Assembly: GCF_009905375.1 (NCBI RefSeq) | Contig: NW_027417549.1 | Span: 1 to 64,000, forward strand | Direction: 5' to 3' | DNA from: Apium graveolens | Lineage: Eukaryota; Streptophyta; Magnoliopsida; Apiales; Apiaceae | Length of the DNA stretch: 64,000 nt | Shown here: one piece after another, positions 11,701 to 22,539 of the stretch | Layout: each line of letters begins with the position of its first letter | Numbering within the stretch: the first letter of the stretch is position 1 | Translations under genes and position numbers: made by a program | Notes under the pieces: generated by a model | Database searches by the model: none | What the model was told of the DNA's origin: nothing | What the model saw: the letters and a program-made list of their open reading frames with translations, nothing else

Positions 11701-13373
11701 AGTACATTTTTACTCAGAAAGAGCTCAATATGAGGCAGAGGAGATGGCTGGAATTGATCAAGGACTATGACTGTTCGATAAATTACCATCCTGGAAAGGC
11801 GAACGTAGTGGCCGATGCGCTGAGTCGGAAGGAGAGATTGAATATGATGATAACATCAAAAGAGTTATCTGAAGAAATCGGAAAATTGGAATTGGAACTT
11901 TGTGCTTATGGGAAAGTCAAAGAAGTTTGTCGTGCAATGACCTTCCAGCCAACACTAATGGAAAAGATAAAAAAGTGTCAAGAGGAAGTAATGGAAAAAG
12001 AGAAAAATCAGTTATCTGGAGAAGAGATTAATACTAAAAGGGATGAGCAAGGAATACTAAGGTTTTCATCCAGAATATGGATTCCTCATGTACCTGAATT
12101 AAAGAATAAGATCCTCCATGAAGCCCACCATTCGAAATTTTCAATCCACCCGGGAAGCACCAAGATGTATCAAGACTTAAAGAAGAACTTTTGGTGGCCA
12201 AATATGAAGCGAGACGTGGCAGAATGGGTTGCGAAGTGCTATACTTGTCAGAAAGTAAAGGCAGAACATCAACGACCAAGCGGATTAATTCAGCCCCTGA
12301 AGATTCCAGAATGGAAATGGGAAAATATCGCTATGGACTTTATAGTAGGACTACCGCGAACAAAATCCGGACATGACGCAATATGGATTATATTTGATCG
12401 TCTTACGAAGTCGGCGCATTTCCTTCCAATAAATGAGAAGTCGTCACTGGACAAGTTGGTTCATCTGTATGTGCACGAAATCGTATTAAGGCATGGAGTA
12501 CCCGTATTAATAGTTTCAGACAGAGATCCCCGATTTAACTCGAGATTCTGGAAGCAATTCCAGGAATGTCTTGGCACGAAGTTGAATATGAGCACGGCGT
12601 ATCACCCGCAGACTGATGGTCAGAGCGAAAGGACGATTCAAACAATCGAAGACATGTTGCGTAGTTGTGCAATCGATTTTGCAGGAAGTTGGGACGACCA
12701 CCTGCCATTGATTGAATTCTCATATAACAACAGCTATCATTCCAGTATCGGCATGCCACCATATGAAGCTTTGTACGGGCGAAAATGTAGATCACCAACA
12801 AGTTGGGATGAATTAGGAGAAGGAAGAATTCTCGGCTCAGAATTGGTACAACAGTTTCATGACTCAGTCAAGTTAATTCAGAAAAGGTTGCTTGCTGCTC
12901 AAGATAGAAAGAAGAAGTATGCGGATCCAGCGCGTAAGGATGTTCAATTCCAAATTGGCGAAGCTGTGTTGCTAAAGGTGTCACCTAGGAAAGGGTTGAT
13001 GAGATATGGCGAGAAAGGAAAGTTAGCACCTAGATACATAGGTCCTTTTGAGATTTTGAGTCAAGTAGGAAAGGTGGCCTACGAGTTGGCCTTACCACCT
13101 CAGTATCGGCATGTGCATAATGTGTTCCATGTGTCGTTACTTAAGAAATATAATCCTGACACTAGCCATGTGATAGAATATGAACCCGTAGAAATTCAGG
13201 CAGACCTGTCATTTGTGGAGCAACCGGTTAAAATACTCGACTGGCAAGTAAAGAGTCTTAGAAATAAGTCAGCAAAGTTAGTAAAAGTACTTTGGAGGAA
13301 CCCTAAGGTCGAAGAGTCGACTTGGGAGTTAGAGTCTGATATGCGTTCCCGGTATCCTCATCTGTTCTCTTAG
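8760..13373 (+). CDS. gag-pol: Element I Gag-Pol polyprotein (gypsy chromovirus), intact
   Basis: One 1537-residue frame. Order: Gln-rich N-terminus; Retrotrans_gag core (about residues 88-200, YWWESV, FLELKQG); two CCHC knuckles at about 327-340 and 349-362 after a variant CxxC motif at 308; aspartic protease DSG at about 433-435; RT with FIDD at 765-768; RNase H with its first Asp near 914 and ending ADALSRK; integrase HHCC zinc region (about 1120-1170) and DDE residues D1193, D1254, E1290 (35 residues between the last two); a C-terminal chromodomain-like tail (about 1488-1537, VLWRNP..EESTWE) typical of Tekay/Del. RNase H before integrase is Ty3/gypsy order. One flaw is visible: RT motif DLRSGYHQ reads DLRSRYHQ (GGA to AGA type), while F has Gly. 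Start: first ATG after the leader, with MPPKK as in related gags. Confidence 0.97.
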   Translation: MPPKKKNPTTTFTTDPNILRLLETLQQQTNAIAQQQLTLQQRIENQDNREPHQPPEPPVPPRQIVTFKAFQNVNPPVFHDTTDPVIANTWIKEMERAFELVQLGDDQKTPYATYFLKGEVIYWWESVKAMEVTQQVSWERFKKLFLDKYYPKYMQNQMELKFLELKQGNMTVLEYEKKFTELSRFMTKYTSTEEEKAKKFQQGLEPWIKDRVAMFELETYAGVVQKAALIENNGMQSRKERDNKKRKVPFYGEKSEAGSSQDRNVKRIGFQKGGTFQRKGNLGKRQESKGNNQASQGQVGENKFQRPECKHCGRRHPGVCNKLSMTCYRCNQKGHLANECKMPKPGVTCYKCGKTGHMARECKATGPVRALMNVASTSASVPAEVLALPPPPAPTPQATARTFDLKMKDAVQNSEVIAGTLLLNNVKAKVLIDSGATRSFISKSFIDKLQCDKTVMSEVVNVVIANQEKIPVNQFCPKCEIDISGYKFSADLILFKLGEFDIILGMDWLGENSAQINCKTKRVYLKTKSGEKVVFKGQRQEQLFLTIIQAKKLLRKGCESFLAYVVDSERGSPSMEDIPVVHEFPDVFPDELPGLPPDRQIEFEINLAPGTEPVSKAPYRMAPAELKELASQLQELLDKGVIRPSTSPWGAPVLFVKKKDGSMRLCIDYRELNKVTIKNRYPLPRIDDLFDQLKGAKCFSKIDLRSRYHQLKIKEEDIPKTAFRTRYGHYEFLVMPFGLTNAPAAFMDLMNRVFKKYLDKFVVVFIDDILIYSKSEEEHKQHLWIALEILRQEKLYAKFTKCEFWLKEVQFLGHVIGNEGVKVDPAKIEAVMSWERPKTPTEVRSFLGLAGYYRRFVKDFSKIATPLTKLTRKNQKFEWSAECENSFQELKQKLVTAPVLVLPDDQGNFVIFSDASHKGLGCVLMQHSKVIAYASRQLKPHELKYPTHDLELAAIVFALKIWRHYLYGEKCEIYTDHKSLKYIFTQKELNMRQRRWLELIKDYDCSINYHPGKANVVADALSRKERLNMMITSKELSEEIGKLELELCAYGKVKEVCRAMTFQPTLMEKIKKCQEEVMEKEKNQLSGEEINTKRDEQGILRFSSRIWIPHVPELKNKILHEAHHSKFSIHPGSTKMYQDLKKNFWWPNMKRDVAEWVAKCYTCQKVKAEHQRPSGLIQPLKIPEWKWENIAMDFIVGLPRTKSGHDAIWIIFDRLTKSAHFLPINEKSSLDKLVHLYVHEIVLRHGVPVLIVSDRDPRFNSRFWKQFQECLGTKLNMSTAYHPQTDGQSERTIQTIEDMLRSCAIDFAGSWDDHLPLIEFSYNNSYHSSIGMPPYEALYGRKCRSPTSWDELGEGRILGSELVQQFHDSVKLIQKRLLAAQDRKKKYADPARKDVQFQIGEAVLLKVSPRKGLMRYGEKGKLAPRYIGPFEILSQVGKVAYELALPPQYRHVHNVFHVSLLKKYNPDTSHVIEYEPVEIQADLSFVEQPVKILDWQVKSLRNKSAKLVKVLWRNPKVEESTWELESDMRSRYPHLFS

Positions 13374-13394
13374 ATTCTGGGGACAGAATCCCTT

Positions 13395-13407
13395 AAGGGG
13401 GAGAGGA
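13395..13407 (+). other. Polypurine tract of element I
   Basis: AAGGGGGAGAGGA ends right at the 3' LTR. It is the plus-strand primer site and fixes the LTR start at 13408. Confidence 0.9.
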
Positions 13408-16400
13408 TGTTACGACCGGCATTTTATATAATATTATTTGTGAATTTGGTATAATATTAAGTCAAATGAAAATATATTCAATGATTGTACGTTTGTGTGA
13501 GTGAAAATTTCTGAATTATAAATTTGCTTTGGGTAGTATATGATTTTTCAAAGCAAGAGTTTATTTAATTTCTTTATTTTTGATTTATAAGGAATATTCT
13601 AAGCTTTGGAAAAATCTTCTTTTAAAAGGCATTTTGTTCACAAATTTTGAAAATGATTTTATAAAGTCTCTAAAAATCCAAGTTATTTTATGGTATAAAT
13701 TTTATAATTTTTGAACTTGTATTTTATTTTATAAAAATAAATCTTTACAAATTTTATTTGTTATAATTATCAAATTACATAAGAGACCATGCATGCAAAT
13801 CATCTTTCTATTCTCTCAAAGGGCAAATAAGACTTTTCCAACCCCACTAACTCATTTGATTATTACCAAATTACTACCTTAGCCTTGCATGCAAAATGGC
13901 CTAACTTTAGCCAAGGGACATTTTTGTAAGTTCTCACTTCCACTCATTATTTATCAACCAAATAGCATAAAACAAACAAATCAAAGTGGAGAGAAGTAAT
14001 TCATCATTTCACACTCCAACACACCAAAAAAATTTCTCTCTTCTTCCCCCCTCCCACATTGCTCTCGGCCGAAGGCCAATTCCCCACCCCCCCTTTCATT
14101 TTTCAATTCATTCTTCACCTTCCCAAGTGTAAATCTTTTACCTACATTCATATTACATACTTTCAAAGTATTTTGTGACTTGGAAGTTGAAGTTCCATGG
14201 ATGCATGTGTAGTTCTTATGTGATCTCCAAGGAGAAACTCTTGATTCTTGTGAATTCAAGAGCTCTCTATGAGATATATTATATATATGTGCTAACTAAG
14301 TGTTTTATGGAGATATCATGCTTTAAAATCCTTTGCATGCTACTGAAATCTCATTATAAATTTATGTTTAGCCATACATGCTAGTTTTAAGACATTAAAA
14401 TGATGATCAACCATGTTTTGCATGCTATTCTTTTCGAAATCATGTTGTTATCTATAAAATTCGAAATAGATGTGCTTAAATAGATTGTTTCCATGATGAA
14501 TTTCTTATTAATACTTAAAAGGATTTATATTTCATAATTATTAAGGATAAGTATTAGGTGCAAGTCGATTTTGCAAGCATTTACAACTTTATGCCTAGCC
14601 GAAATCTTGTTATGTGCTTTCCATGAGTTGTATGTTATATATTTAGTTGCATGTTGTTGTTTTTAGGCATGGATGATCTCACCCAATGTTATTTTGAGAA
14701 TAAAGGAGTTAGTTCAGTAGAATACCATGTATAAATCTTTGTTTAAGTTTTGAGTTGTTGTTAGATAGGTTTGTCAAGTCAAAGCCTTGGAAAAATGAGA
14801 GTTATAGTTTCTGCAGAAAAATCAGTTTAGTACCCTGAGGTTTAGAGTGAGTTTTGACCATGTCATTGATGTGCACTTTGAGGCCCAAGCTACCAGAAGT
14901 TAGTATGGGGAGTATATAATAGGTTTTAGGAGTTGGTTGGAGGTTTGCATGTCATTTGGTTAGGTGCACAAGTAGAATAACAAAATCTGTCCAGTAGGGG
15001 ACAGTTTTGTTGCAACTTAGAAATAGGGAGATTTGGCCATGTCATGGGTAGGCCCTCATTAGGCCCAATTGGGCCTTAGTTAGAGGGTATGTCAGAGAAG
15101 TTTTTCCAACCATAGTTCATAGGATATGAGCTAGAACCATGTGTCACAAGTTAATTCAAGTCAGGGCATTTTCTGCCCAGAAAAACAGGGGAACCTTGGA
15201 CTTTTAGCTTAGGCCCAAGAAGGCCCAAGCCAGGCCTTTGAGCCACATCAAGCTTGTGAGATGCCCTTAGGTCAGGAGAGTCTTGTGTAAAAATTTTGAA
15301 GAAAAACTTGTAGTTTAAGAGTGTCTAATGCACTCAAGAAACCTTAGTTACCATTCTGAAATTTGTACCAGTGAGCACTTTCACTTATCACATAGTTTTA
15401 GAACACTTAGAAGTGAGTATTAGGTCGACCACCATAGTTGTAAGATAGTATAAGGTCAGTAGAGCAAAAGGCACAAGTGAGGGTCAATAGGTTTTGGATA
15501 ATTTAGGAAAGGCACATTGAGTTAGGAAGCCCAAATTTGAAGACTTTGTTTAGTTAGTGACCAAGTGACTTAAGTGGTGAGTCGAGATCATCCAAGCCTA
15601 GTGTGGCATTATGGTGTATATGATGTTATTTGGTATTAATATACGATATGTGATTATGTGGCTACGTGTGTACATTTGAAAATATAATGGTGGATATGAA
15701 TTAAGTGCGTATAGGCCTAAGTGCCATCCATGTTTAATTTCGAGTTGTAAATAGGTTAAGATGGTAAGAATATATTATAATGAGGATTATTATTATTTAT
15801 GTAGGATCTCGAGACGAGGGAAAACTTGCCATAAAAGTCGAGTGAAGCTCCGGTTGTTGCTCCTACCAGTCAGACCAGACCAGTCTATCTCAAGGCAAGT
15901 GATTCAACTTGACCTTCGTATTTACTGTAAACAGTTCATATATATATCGATGCAATTATCCTGAGTCATTTTGATATATTTAAATCAAGCGTATCTTTTG
16001 TTTATCTTTGAGTTACATAGAGATGCCATGAACCCTCGAGTATGTATTGCAAGTAGTTCAAAAGTCTTTCATGATAGTTTAATGCCATGATAAAATAGAG
16101 ATTTGTTATAATACTTTATTGATCCTTTTGATTATCATGCTATTGATCCCTGAGAAATCTTGATATTGCACCCTGATGCTTTGATTCAACTCTTGAAATA
16201 ACCTCGATAGAAACTTTATCTTGATACCTAAAAGCCAATCATTTCTTAAATTCATTCATGATTGTTTGATAACCCTATCCTTACCCTAAAGCTTGATACC
16301 CTGTTATATCTTGAGCTGATGATCGCTTTCTTTATATTTTAACACCTCTATCCTATTGGAACCAGTGATGCTTATCTTCTTGATGTTCTAATACCTATAC

Positions 16401-17304
16401 CTTGTCTACAACCATTGCTTTAAGCCTAGTTTGGCATTACTCTTTCATATTATCCAATAGCCTTGCTCAATTTCCTTGTCAAAGTTCTTGTTTATGGAAA
16501 CCTCTCAATTACCCTAATATAGTAAAGTCTAGTGGATCATGGCCCTGAGATTTAGTGTCATATTTCCAGTGTTTCAAGTTGATCTATAATCCCTTGATAA
16601 AAATGATTACAGTCGAAAGAGATTTTGTCATAAATCGGCATCAGTTTTTAAAATGATTAAAATATGGATTTTTCAGTCCCAAAGGGGGATAAATGTTTTC
16701 TTTGAATGGTGGATCTGGACTGAGACGCGAGTCCTTTCCACACTTATATTAGGCTTAAAAGTTGCCTAGGGATTCCCAATAATGTTTTAGAACCCAGCGA
16801 GGTTCGGGATTACTTCGCGGCTGATCACCGGCTGTAATCCGTAGCGTCATAAAATGATTTTGATTAAGAATGATTTTAAAATTTGTTTTGATGCAAGCAA
16901 AATGATGCCAACTCACATAAGTTTTATCTCTCGTTATCATTGATTATGTCTTTCCATTGTCATTCCTAAAGGTATATCTCGATTTATGTTTTGCGTTGTA
17001 CTATTAGCACTTGTTGAGCTTTTGGCTCACTTCTTGCTTTACCCTTATATTACAGCTAGCAGCTATGGTTAGATTCAAGCAGACTGCCCGTAAGACCTGT
17101 GATGCTGATGCTTATGTTCGAGCTCAGGTAGAATAAGTAATAATAGTTGTGTGAGGACTCGGTATTTGTAATCAGATGTAATAGTTGGTAGTGTTGGGCT
17201 GTTCCAAACCCTAAACTGTAAGATCTTGGATTTTGGTTGTGTATTCTTCATTAAAAAGATGTAATAGCTATATTTATTTCGCTATTTAAGTTGGGGGTGT
17301 GACA
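13408..17304 (+). repeat. 3' LTR of element I (3897 bp)
   Basis: It is nearly identical to 4057-7954. It contains the H3-like exon again (ATG 17065), with two changes in 63 bases: one silent and one Val to Ala, leaving the KQTARK core unchanged. It ends GTGACA at 17304, followed by AGAA and the gag of A. Confidence 0.97.
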
Positions 17305-19271
17305 AGAACTTCCACAGTTATGACATGTTTTCCTCGGAGCATCAGGAACAGGTTTATAATCATTGCTTTTATTCACACCTTCCTTTCCATTCCTATTTTT
17401 CCTAGGCGATTTTACCTTGTTTGCATTCTTAACATCTTTCAGCTTATGCTTAAGCTGCTTCTTTGTCATTAAGCCTATGTTTACTTCAGCTGTCTTTTCC
17501 TGTTTTAGTTTGTCAGAAGTTAATTCCTCTTTAACTTCTGATTTCTCATTTTCAGACTTTACAGTTACAAACTTAACAGGTTTTAACTTTGGCTTTTGCT
17601 TAACAACAAGCTTAATTTCTTCAGTTCCTTTATCATTCTTATCCTCTCCATAACCTAATCCCTCTTTCCAGTATCCACTACTTAGCAAATTTTGAGTTGT
17701 TTTGCCAGAATTAGTCCAAGTCCTGATAATCTCTCTTTCCTTTTCTAACTCAGTTTTTAGAGATTCATTCATTTTTAGCACTTCATCCCTAACATAGAAA
17801 GCATCATCTCTATCCTTCTGAGTTTGATGAAACATGACTAACTCTTTTTCTAAGAAATCATTTCTTTTCTTAAAAGCAAGATTTTCAGAAGTTAATCTTT
17901 CACAGGTTAAGTTTGATCTCTATAACTAACAAACATGGTTTTAAGATATCTTCTCAACTCATTAATATCATCGGTATGAAAAGCATAAGTAGTCTGAGGT
18001 ACCTTTGTTTCAGCAGCTTCAGAACTGCTCTCAACACTTTTTTTATCAGCATTTGCCATCAATGCATAGTTCTCCTCACTTTCAGAGTCTGAGGTGTCTG
18101 TCCAGCTTTTCTGCTTTGTGACAAGAGCCTTGCGTTTGTCACCCTTTGCCTTCTTGCAATCAGGAGATATGTGGCCTTTCTCACCAGAGTTATAGCATTT
18201 AACATTGGTATAATCTCCTCTGTCAGACTTTCCTCCTCTGCCTTCAGATCTTCTAAAATTCTTCTTATCAGAACTTATGCCTTTCCTGGAAAACTTCTTT
18301 CCCTTCCTGAACTTCCTGTATGCAATCTTTGTGATTCCTTTCACCATAAAAGCACACTGCTTCATCATCTCCTCATCAGCATCAGTCTCAGGCAAGCTTT
18401 CAGAATCTGAGTCATCATCACTATCAGAACTTGATGACTCAGTTTCAGACTTTATGAAAAGAGCTTTACCCTTGTCTTTCCTTGAGGAAGCTGCTTTGGG
18501 GGATTCTTCTTCAGCCTTAAGAGCAACTGTCCTTGACTTTCCTCCTTTCCTCTTGCTTCTTTGTTCCATCTCAAGTTCATGAGTCTTGAGCATTCCATAG
18601 ATTTCATCAAGAGTTGTTTCATCAAGATTGTAGTTGTCTCTTATTGTTGTTGCCTTCAAATCCCAACATTCAGGAAGAGCTAACAGGAATTTAAGGTTTG
18701 AATCTTCAAGATCATACTCTTTATCAACCAAAGACAAATCATTCAAAAGTTTGACAAATCTATCATATGGATCATTTAATGACTCATTAGTCTTTGAGTC
18801 AAAGTGTTCATACTCTTGAGTGAGTATTATCTTCCTGTTCTTCTTAATTGTGTCAGTTCCCTGACATCTTGTTTCCAGAGCATCCCATATCTCCTTAGCA
18901 GTCTTGCAGTTGATTACCCTGTTTTACATTACATTATCAATGGCACTATGCAGTAAGTGTCGTATCTTAGCATCCTTAGCAATTGATGCTATATCTTCAG
19001 CAGTATAATCACTCTTTTCCTTTGGTATAGTCTTTGCTGCTTCACCTGCAACTGCAACAGCAAGCTTGGTTGGTTTGTGAGGCCCTTCCTTGATTCTATC
19101 AAGGTATTCTGGATCTGTTGTTTCCAGGAACATGGTCATTCTCACCTTCCATATGGGATATTCAGATGGTCTCAGTATGGGAACTCTGATGGTCTCATAC
19201 CGACTCTGAATTTGTGTCTTTGGTGGTTCCTCAGTTTTGGTAGGCTTAGTTGGAGATTCTGTGTCAGACAT
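17305..19271 (-). pseudogene. gag: Element A gag, N-terminal and central part (broken)
   Basis: It starts MSDTESPTKPTK at 19271 and has a UBN2-type copia gag core (YPIWKVRMTMFLE). An Ala/Ser/Asp-rich basic middle follows, then a CCHC knuckle and a coiled, Lys-rich tail with the start of a second knuckle (CHNCGSS) cut by I at 17304. Defects: a TCA to TAA nonsense change near 18925, compared with B; a one-base deletion near 17907; and the first knuckle reads CYNSGEKGHISPDC, with its second Cys changed to Ser, whereas B has CYNC. About 100 codons (roughly 18590-18880) present here are deleted in B. It would form particles and bind RNA if intact. Confidence 0.9.
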
Positions 19272-19313
19272 GATTGTGTTTGGATCTTTAACTGTATGTG
19301 TGTTAACAGATAG

Positions 19314-19325
19314 GCTCTGATACCA
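19314..19325 (-). other. Primer-binding site of element A
   Basis: GCTCTGATACCA on the forward strand is the complement of TGGTATCAGAGC (initiator tRNA-Met), two bases from the LTR. It shows that A runs leftward. Confidence 0.93.
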
Positions 19326-19327
19326 CT

Positions 19328-19938
19328 TGTTAGGTCACACACACTGTAGAGGGGGTGAATACAGTGTATAATACAATCAAATCGAACTTTAAAATCTTAA
19401 GTAACAGAAAACAAACTTTATTGAAACAATAAACTCTGTTACAGTATGGAACTGTTACCTCTCACTGATGAACAAATATCACGAGAGCTGCTAGGGTTAC
19501 AATGAATAATCTTCTCGAATATGATAACACTTATAGTGTAAACCCTATGTCTGTGTTTATATACTACACAGTTACAAGATAATCGCTAATTGATATGGAA
19601 TATAATTCTACTTCCTAAAATATATCAATCAGATATCTTTTCTTCCAAGTATTCCATTCTTCATGGAATTCCTTCATCATGCATATCTTTTCTTATGTTT
19701 ATCTTGATCTTCTTTCCTTTAATCAGCTACTGTCCTTATCTGATCGTCCTTCAGCACTTAAGTTCTGATATCTAACTTCTGATGATTATCTCCTGATAAT
19801 ATAAGTACTGATATCCTTAAGTCCTGTCTTCCAGTATAAGTACTGATCAACGGTTAAGTACTGATTTGTCCTGTTAAGTAAGATCTGAAATCTAAACATA
19901 AATTATATTAGCCATGACATTATCAAATATATCTAACA
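19328..19938 (-). repeat. 5' LTR of element A (611 bp)
   Basis: On the forward strand it begins TGTTAGGTCACAC and ends ATATATCTAACA. It is the reverse complement homologue of the B LTRs (20105-20713 and 38159-38780), clearly diverged from them, so A and B are separate insertions of one family. Confidence 0.93.
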
Positions 19939-20104
19939 AAGTGAACAATGAATTATGATTTAGAATTGGATATTATATTATTATTTTAAAAACCAAGGTT
20001 AGGCTGCTGATCAGTCACGCACTAACCCCGAGCAAAGGACACAACACTGCTCTAACTACTGGATCCAAGGCACACATTGGCCTAACTTGACCATTGATAT
20101 GGTC
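19939..20104 (-). repeat. Fragment of the element F 3' LTR caught between A and B
   Basis: These 166 bp match 58914-59078 in the right F LTR almost base for base. The F LTR continues at 38786 after element B. The end TGGTC (20100-20104) is the left copy of B's target duplication. Confidence 0.93.
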
Positions 20105-20713
20105 TGTTAGATATATTTGATAATGTCATGTGTAATATGATTTGTGTTTAGTTTTCAGATCTTAACTAACAGGACAAATCAGTACTTAACTGGAAATCAG
20201 CACTTATACTAAAGACAGAACTAAAGATATCAGAATTTAAGTTATCAGAACTTAAGTAATCAGAAGATATTTATCAGGATTTAAGATGACTTTCAGATAA
20301 GGCAGGCGACTGATTGAAAGTAAAGAAGATCGAAACTAAGATAAAAATAATTATGCATGAAGAAGGAATTCTATGAAGAATAGAATACTTGGAAGAAAAG
20401 ATAACTAGTTGATATATTTTAGGAAGCAGAATTATATTCCATATCAATTAGAAGTTTATCTTGTAACTGTGTAGTATATAAACACAGGCATAGAGTTTAC
20501 ACTAGAAGTGTTACGATTATCGAAGTTATTATTCTTTGTAACTCTAGCAGCTCTCGTGATAATTTGTTCATCACTGAGAGAGGACAGTTCCATATTGTAA
20601 CAGAGTTTATTGTATTGAATAAAATATGTTTTCTGTTACTTGAGTTCTTATAATCGATTTGATTGTGCTAAACACTGTATTCAACCCCCTTCTATAGTGT
20701 GTGTGACCTAACA
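20105..20713 (+). repeat. 5' LTR of element B (609 bp)
   Basis: TGTTAGATAT...GACCTAACA. It is a few percent different from the 3' LTR, which has a small insertion near 38325. The primer site follows at once. Confidence 0.95.
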
Positions 20714-20715
20714 AG

Positions 20716-20727
20716 TGGTATCAGAGC
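20716..20727 (+). other. Primer-binding site of element B
   Basis: TGGTATCAGAGC (initiator tRNA-Met) lies two bases after the LTR. Confidence 0.95.
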
Positions 20728-20768
20728 AATCTGTTAACACAAAAACAGTTTAAGATCTAAAAATAATC

Positions 20769-22527
20769 ATGTCTGAAGAAGAAACTCCAACAAAGCCCAC
20801 CAAAACTGAAGAACCTCCAAAAACCATAACTCATAGTCGATATGAGACTATAAGAGTTCCCATGTTGAAACCTTCTGAGTATTCTATATGGAAAGTGAAG
20901 ATGGCTATATTTCTGGAAGCTACAGATCCAGAATATCTCGACAGGATTTATGAAGGACCACATATGCCAACGAAACTCCTGTGGAAGTTGCAGGTCAGCC
21001 AGCAAAGTATGTACCAAAGGAAAAAAGTGATTACACTGCTGAAGATATCTCATCGATTGCAAATGATGCAAAGGTAAGACACTTGCTGTATAGTGCCATT
21101 GATAATGTCATGTCAAACAGGGTAATTCAATGCAAGACTGCAAAGGAGATATGGGATGCTCAAGACTCATGAACTTGAGATGGAACAAAGAAGCAAGAGG
21201 AATGGAAGAAAGTCAAGAACAATTGCTTTTGCGGCTGAGGAGGAAAGTCCCAAAGTAGCTGCCTCAAGAAAAGGCAAGAAAAAGGCTCTCATCATAAAGT
21301 CTGATACTGAGTCATCAAGTTCTGATAGTGATGATGACTCAGAAACTGAAAGTATACCTGAGATGGACCATGATGAGGAGATGATGAAGTTGTGTGCTCT
21401 TATGGTGAAAGGGATCACAAAGATTGCATACAGAAAATTTAGGAGAGGAAAGAAGTTTTCCAGGAAAGGTGCAAGTTCTGATAAGAAAGGTTTCAGAAAA
21501 TCTGAAGGCAAAGGAGGAAAGTCTGACAGAGGAGATTACTCAAATGTTAAATGCTACAACTGTGGTGAGAAAGGCCACATATCTCCAGATTGCAGAAAAG
21601 GGAAAAGTGACAAAGGCAAGGCTCTTGTCACAAAGAAGAAAAGCTGGTCAGATGCTTCAGATTCTGAGGATGAGGAAAACTATGCCTTGATGGCAAATGC
21701 TGATAGCAGTTCTGATACTGCTGACTTAAAGGTACCTCAAACTACTTATGCCTTTCATACTGATGATATTACTGAGTTGAGAAGATATCTTAAAACCATG
21801 TTCATTAGTTATAAAGATCAAACTTTAATATGTGAAAGATTAACTTCTGAAAATCTTGCTTATAAAAAGAGGAATGATTATTTAGAAAAAGAGTTAGTCA
21901 TGTTCCATCAAACTCAGAAAGATAGAGATGATGCCTTTTATGTTAGGGATGAAGTGTTAAAAATGAATCTAAAAACTGAGTTAGAAAAGGAAAGAGAGAT
22001 TATCAGGACTTGGACTAACTCTGGTAAAGCAACTCAGGATATTCTTAGTAGTGAAAACTGGAAAAAGGGCTTAGGTTATGGAGATGATAAGAACATTAAG
22101 GGAACTGTAGCCTGTTCCTAATGCTCCTAGAAAGACATCTCATAACTGTGGAAATTCTAACCATCTGGCTTCTTTTTGCAGGAAGAATAAGAATATAAAC
22201 TCCTTACCTTCAAAATCAGGAGTTAGGAGTCAGTCTGTTAGATATAAGCCATAAAATCATTGTTTTCATTGTGGTAGTTTATGGCATTCCATTTATACTT
22301 GTAAGGAATATCATAGTTTGTACTATGATTATTATCAAATAAAACCTTCTATAAAGAAAGTTAACATTATTCCTTCTAGTATAAGTTCTAGTGCAAAGTC
22401 TGATATTGCAAATTCTGATAAGAAAACTATTAACATAAACTCTGATGCTAAATTTGCTACAAATGTTAAAAAACTTAAAAAGGCCAAAGGATCCAAGCAA
22501 GTCTGGGTCCTTAAAACTAATCATTAG
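20769..22527 (+). pseudogene. gag: Element B gag (frameshifted, two internal deletions)
   Basis: It begins MSEEETPTKPTK, as in A. A frameshift near 20975 moves the frame (continuing at 20981). At about 21153 roughly 290 bp present in A are missing; the ends share ATGCTC. A second loss of about 270-300 bp lies near 22108, where the Lys-rich tail jumps to the second knuckle. The first knuckle is intact (CYNCGEKGHISPDC, near 21555), and a later one reads CFHCGSLWHSIYTC (near 22261). gag ends at TAG 22525-22527, with TGA in the same frame at 22537-22539. Confidence 0.9.
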
Positions 22528-22539
22528 TGGTCTTTGTGA

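Larger units (their letters stand above)
4057..17304 (+). mobile_element. Element I: complete Tekay/Del-type Ty3/gypsy chromovirus with 3.9-kb LTRs
   Basis: This is a complete element: LTR, Met-tRNA primer site, leader, one open gag-pol, polypurine tract, LTR. LTR termini are TGTTACG...GTGACA. It is flanked by AGAA on both sides (4053-4056 and 17305-17308). Joining the flanks restores the gag knuckle of A as seen in B, which proves the insertion point. A 4-bp duplication is one shorter than usual for gypsy. Counting by eye, the two LTRs differ at about 25 of 3897 positions (about 0.6 percent), so this is the youngest insertion here. Confidence 0.97.
1..19938 (-). mobile_element. Element A: Sirevirus-like Ty1/copia element, split by element I, left end off-window
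   Basis: Reading leftward from its 5' LTR (19328-19938) come a Met-tRNA primer-binding site, gag with CCHC knuckles, protease, integrase, reverse transcriptase and RNase H. This order (integrase before RT) is Ty1/copia. The LTR size, primer site and long gag match the Sirevirus branch. The gypsy element I (4057-17304) interrupts gag. The 3' LTR is not in the window. The right flank 19939 onward is LTR sequence of element F, so A inserted there; the 5-bp duplication would be AAGTG, but only one side is visible. Several frameshifts and stops make it non-autonomous. Confidence 0.9.
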
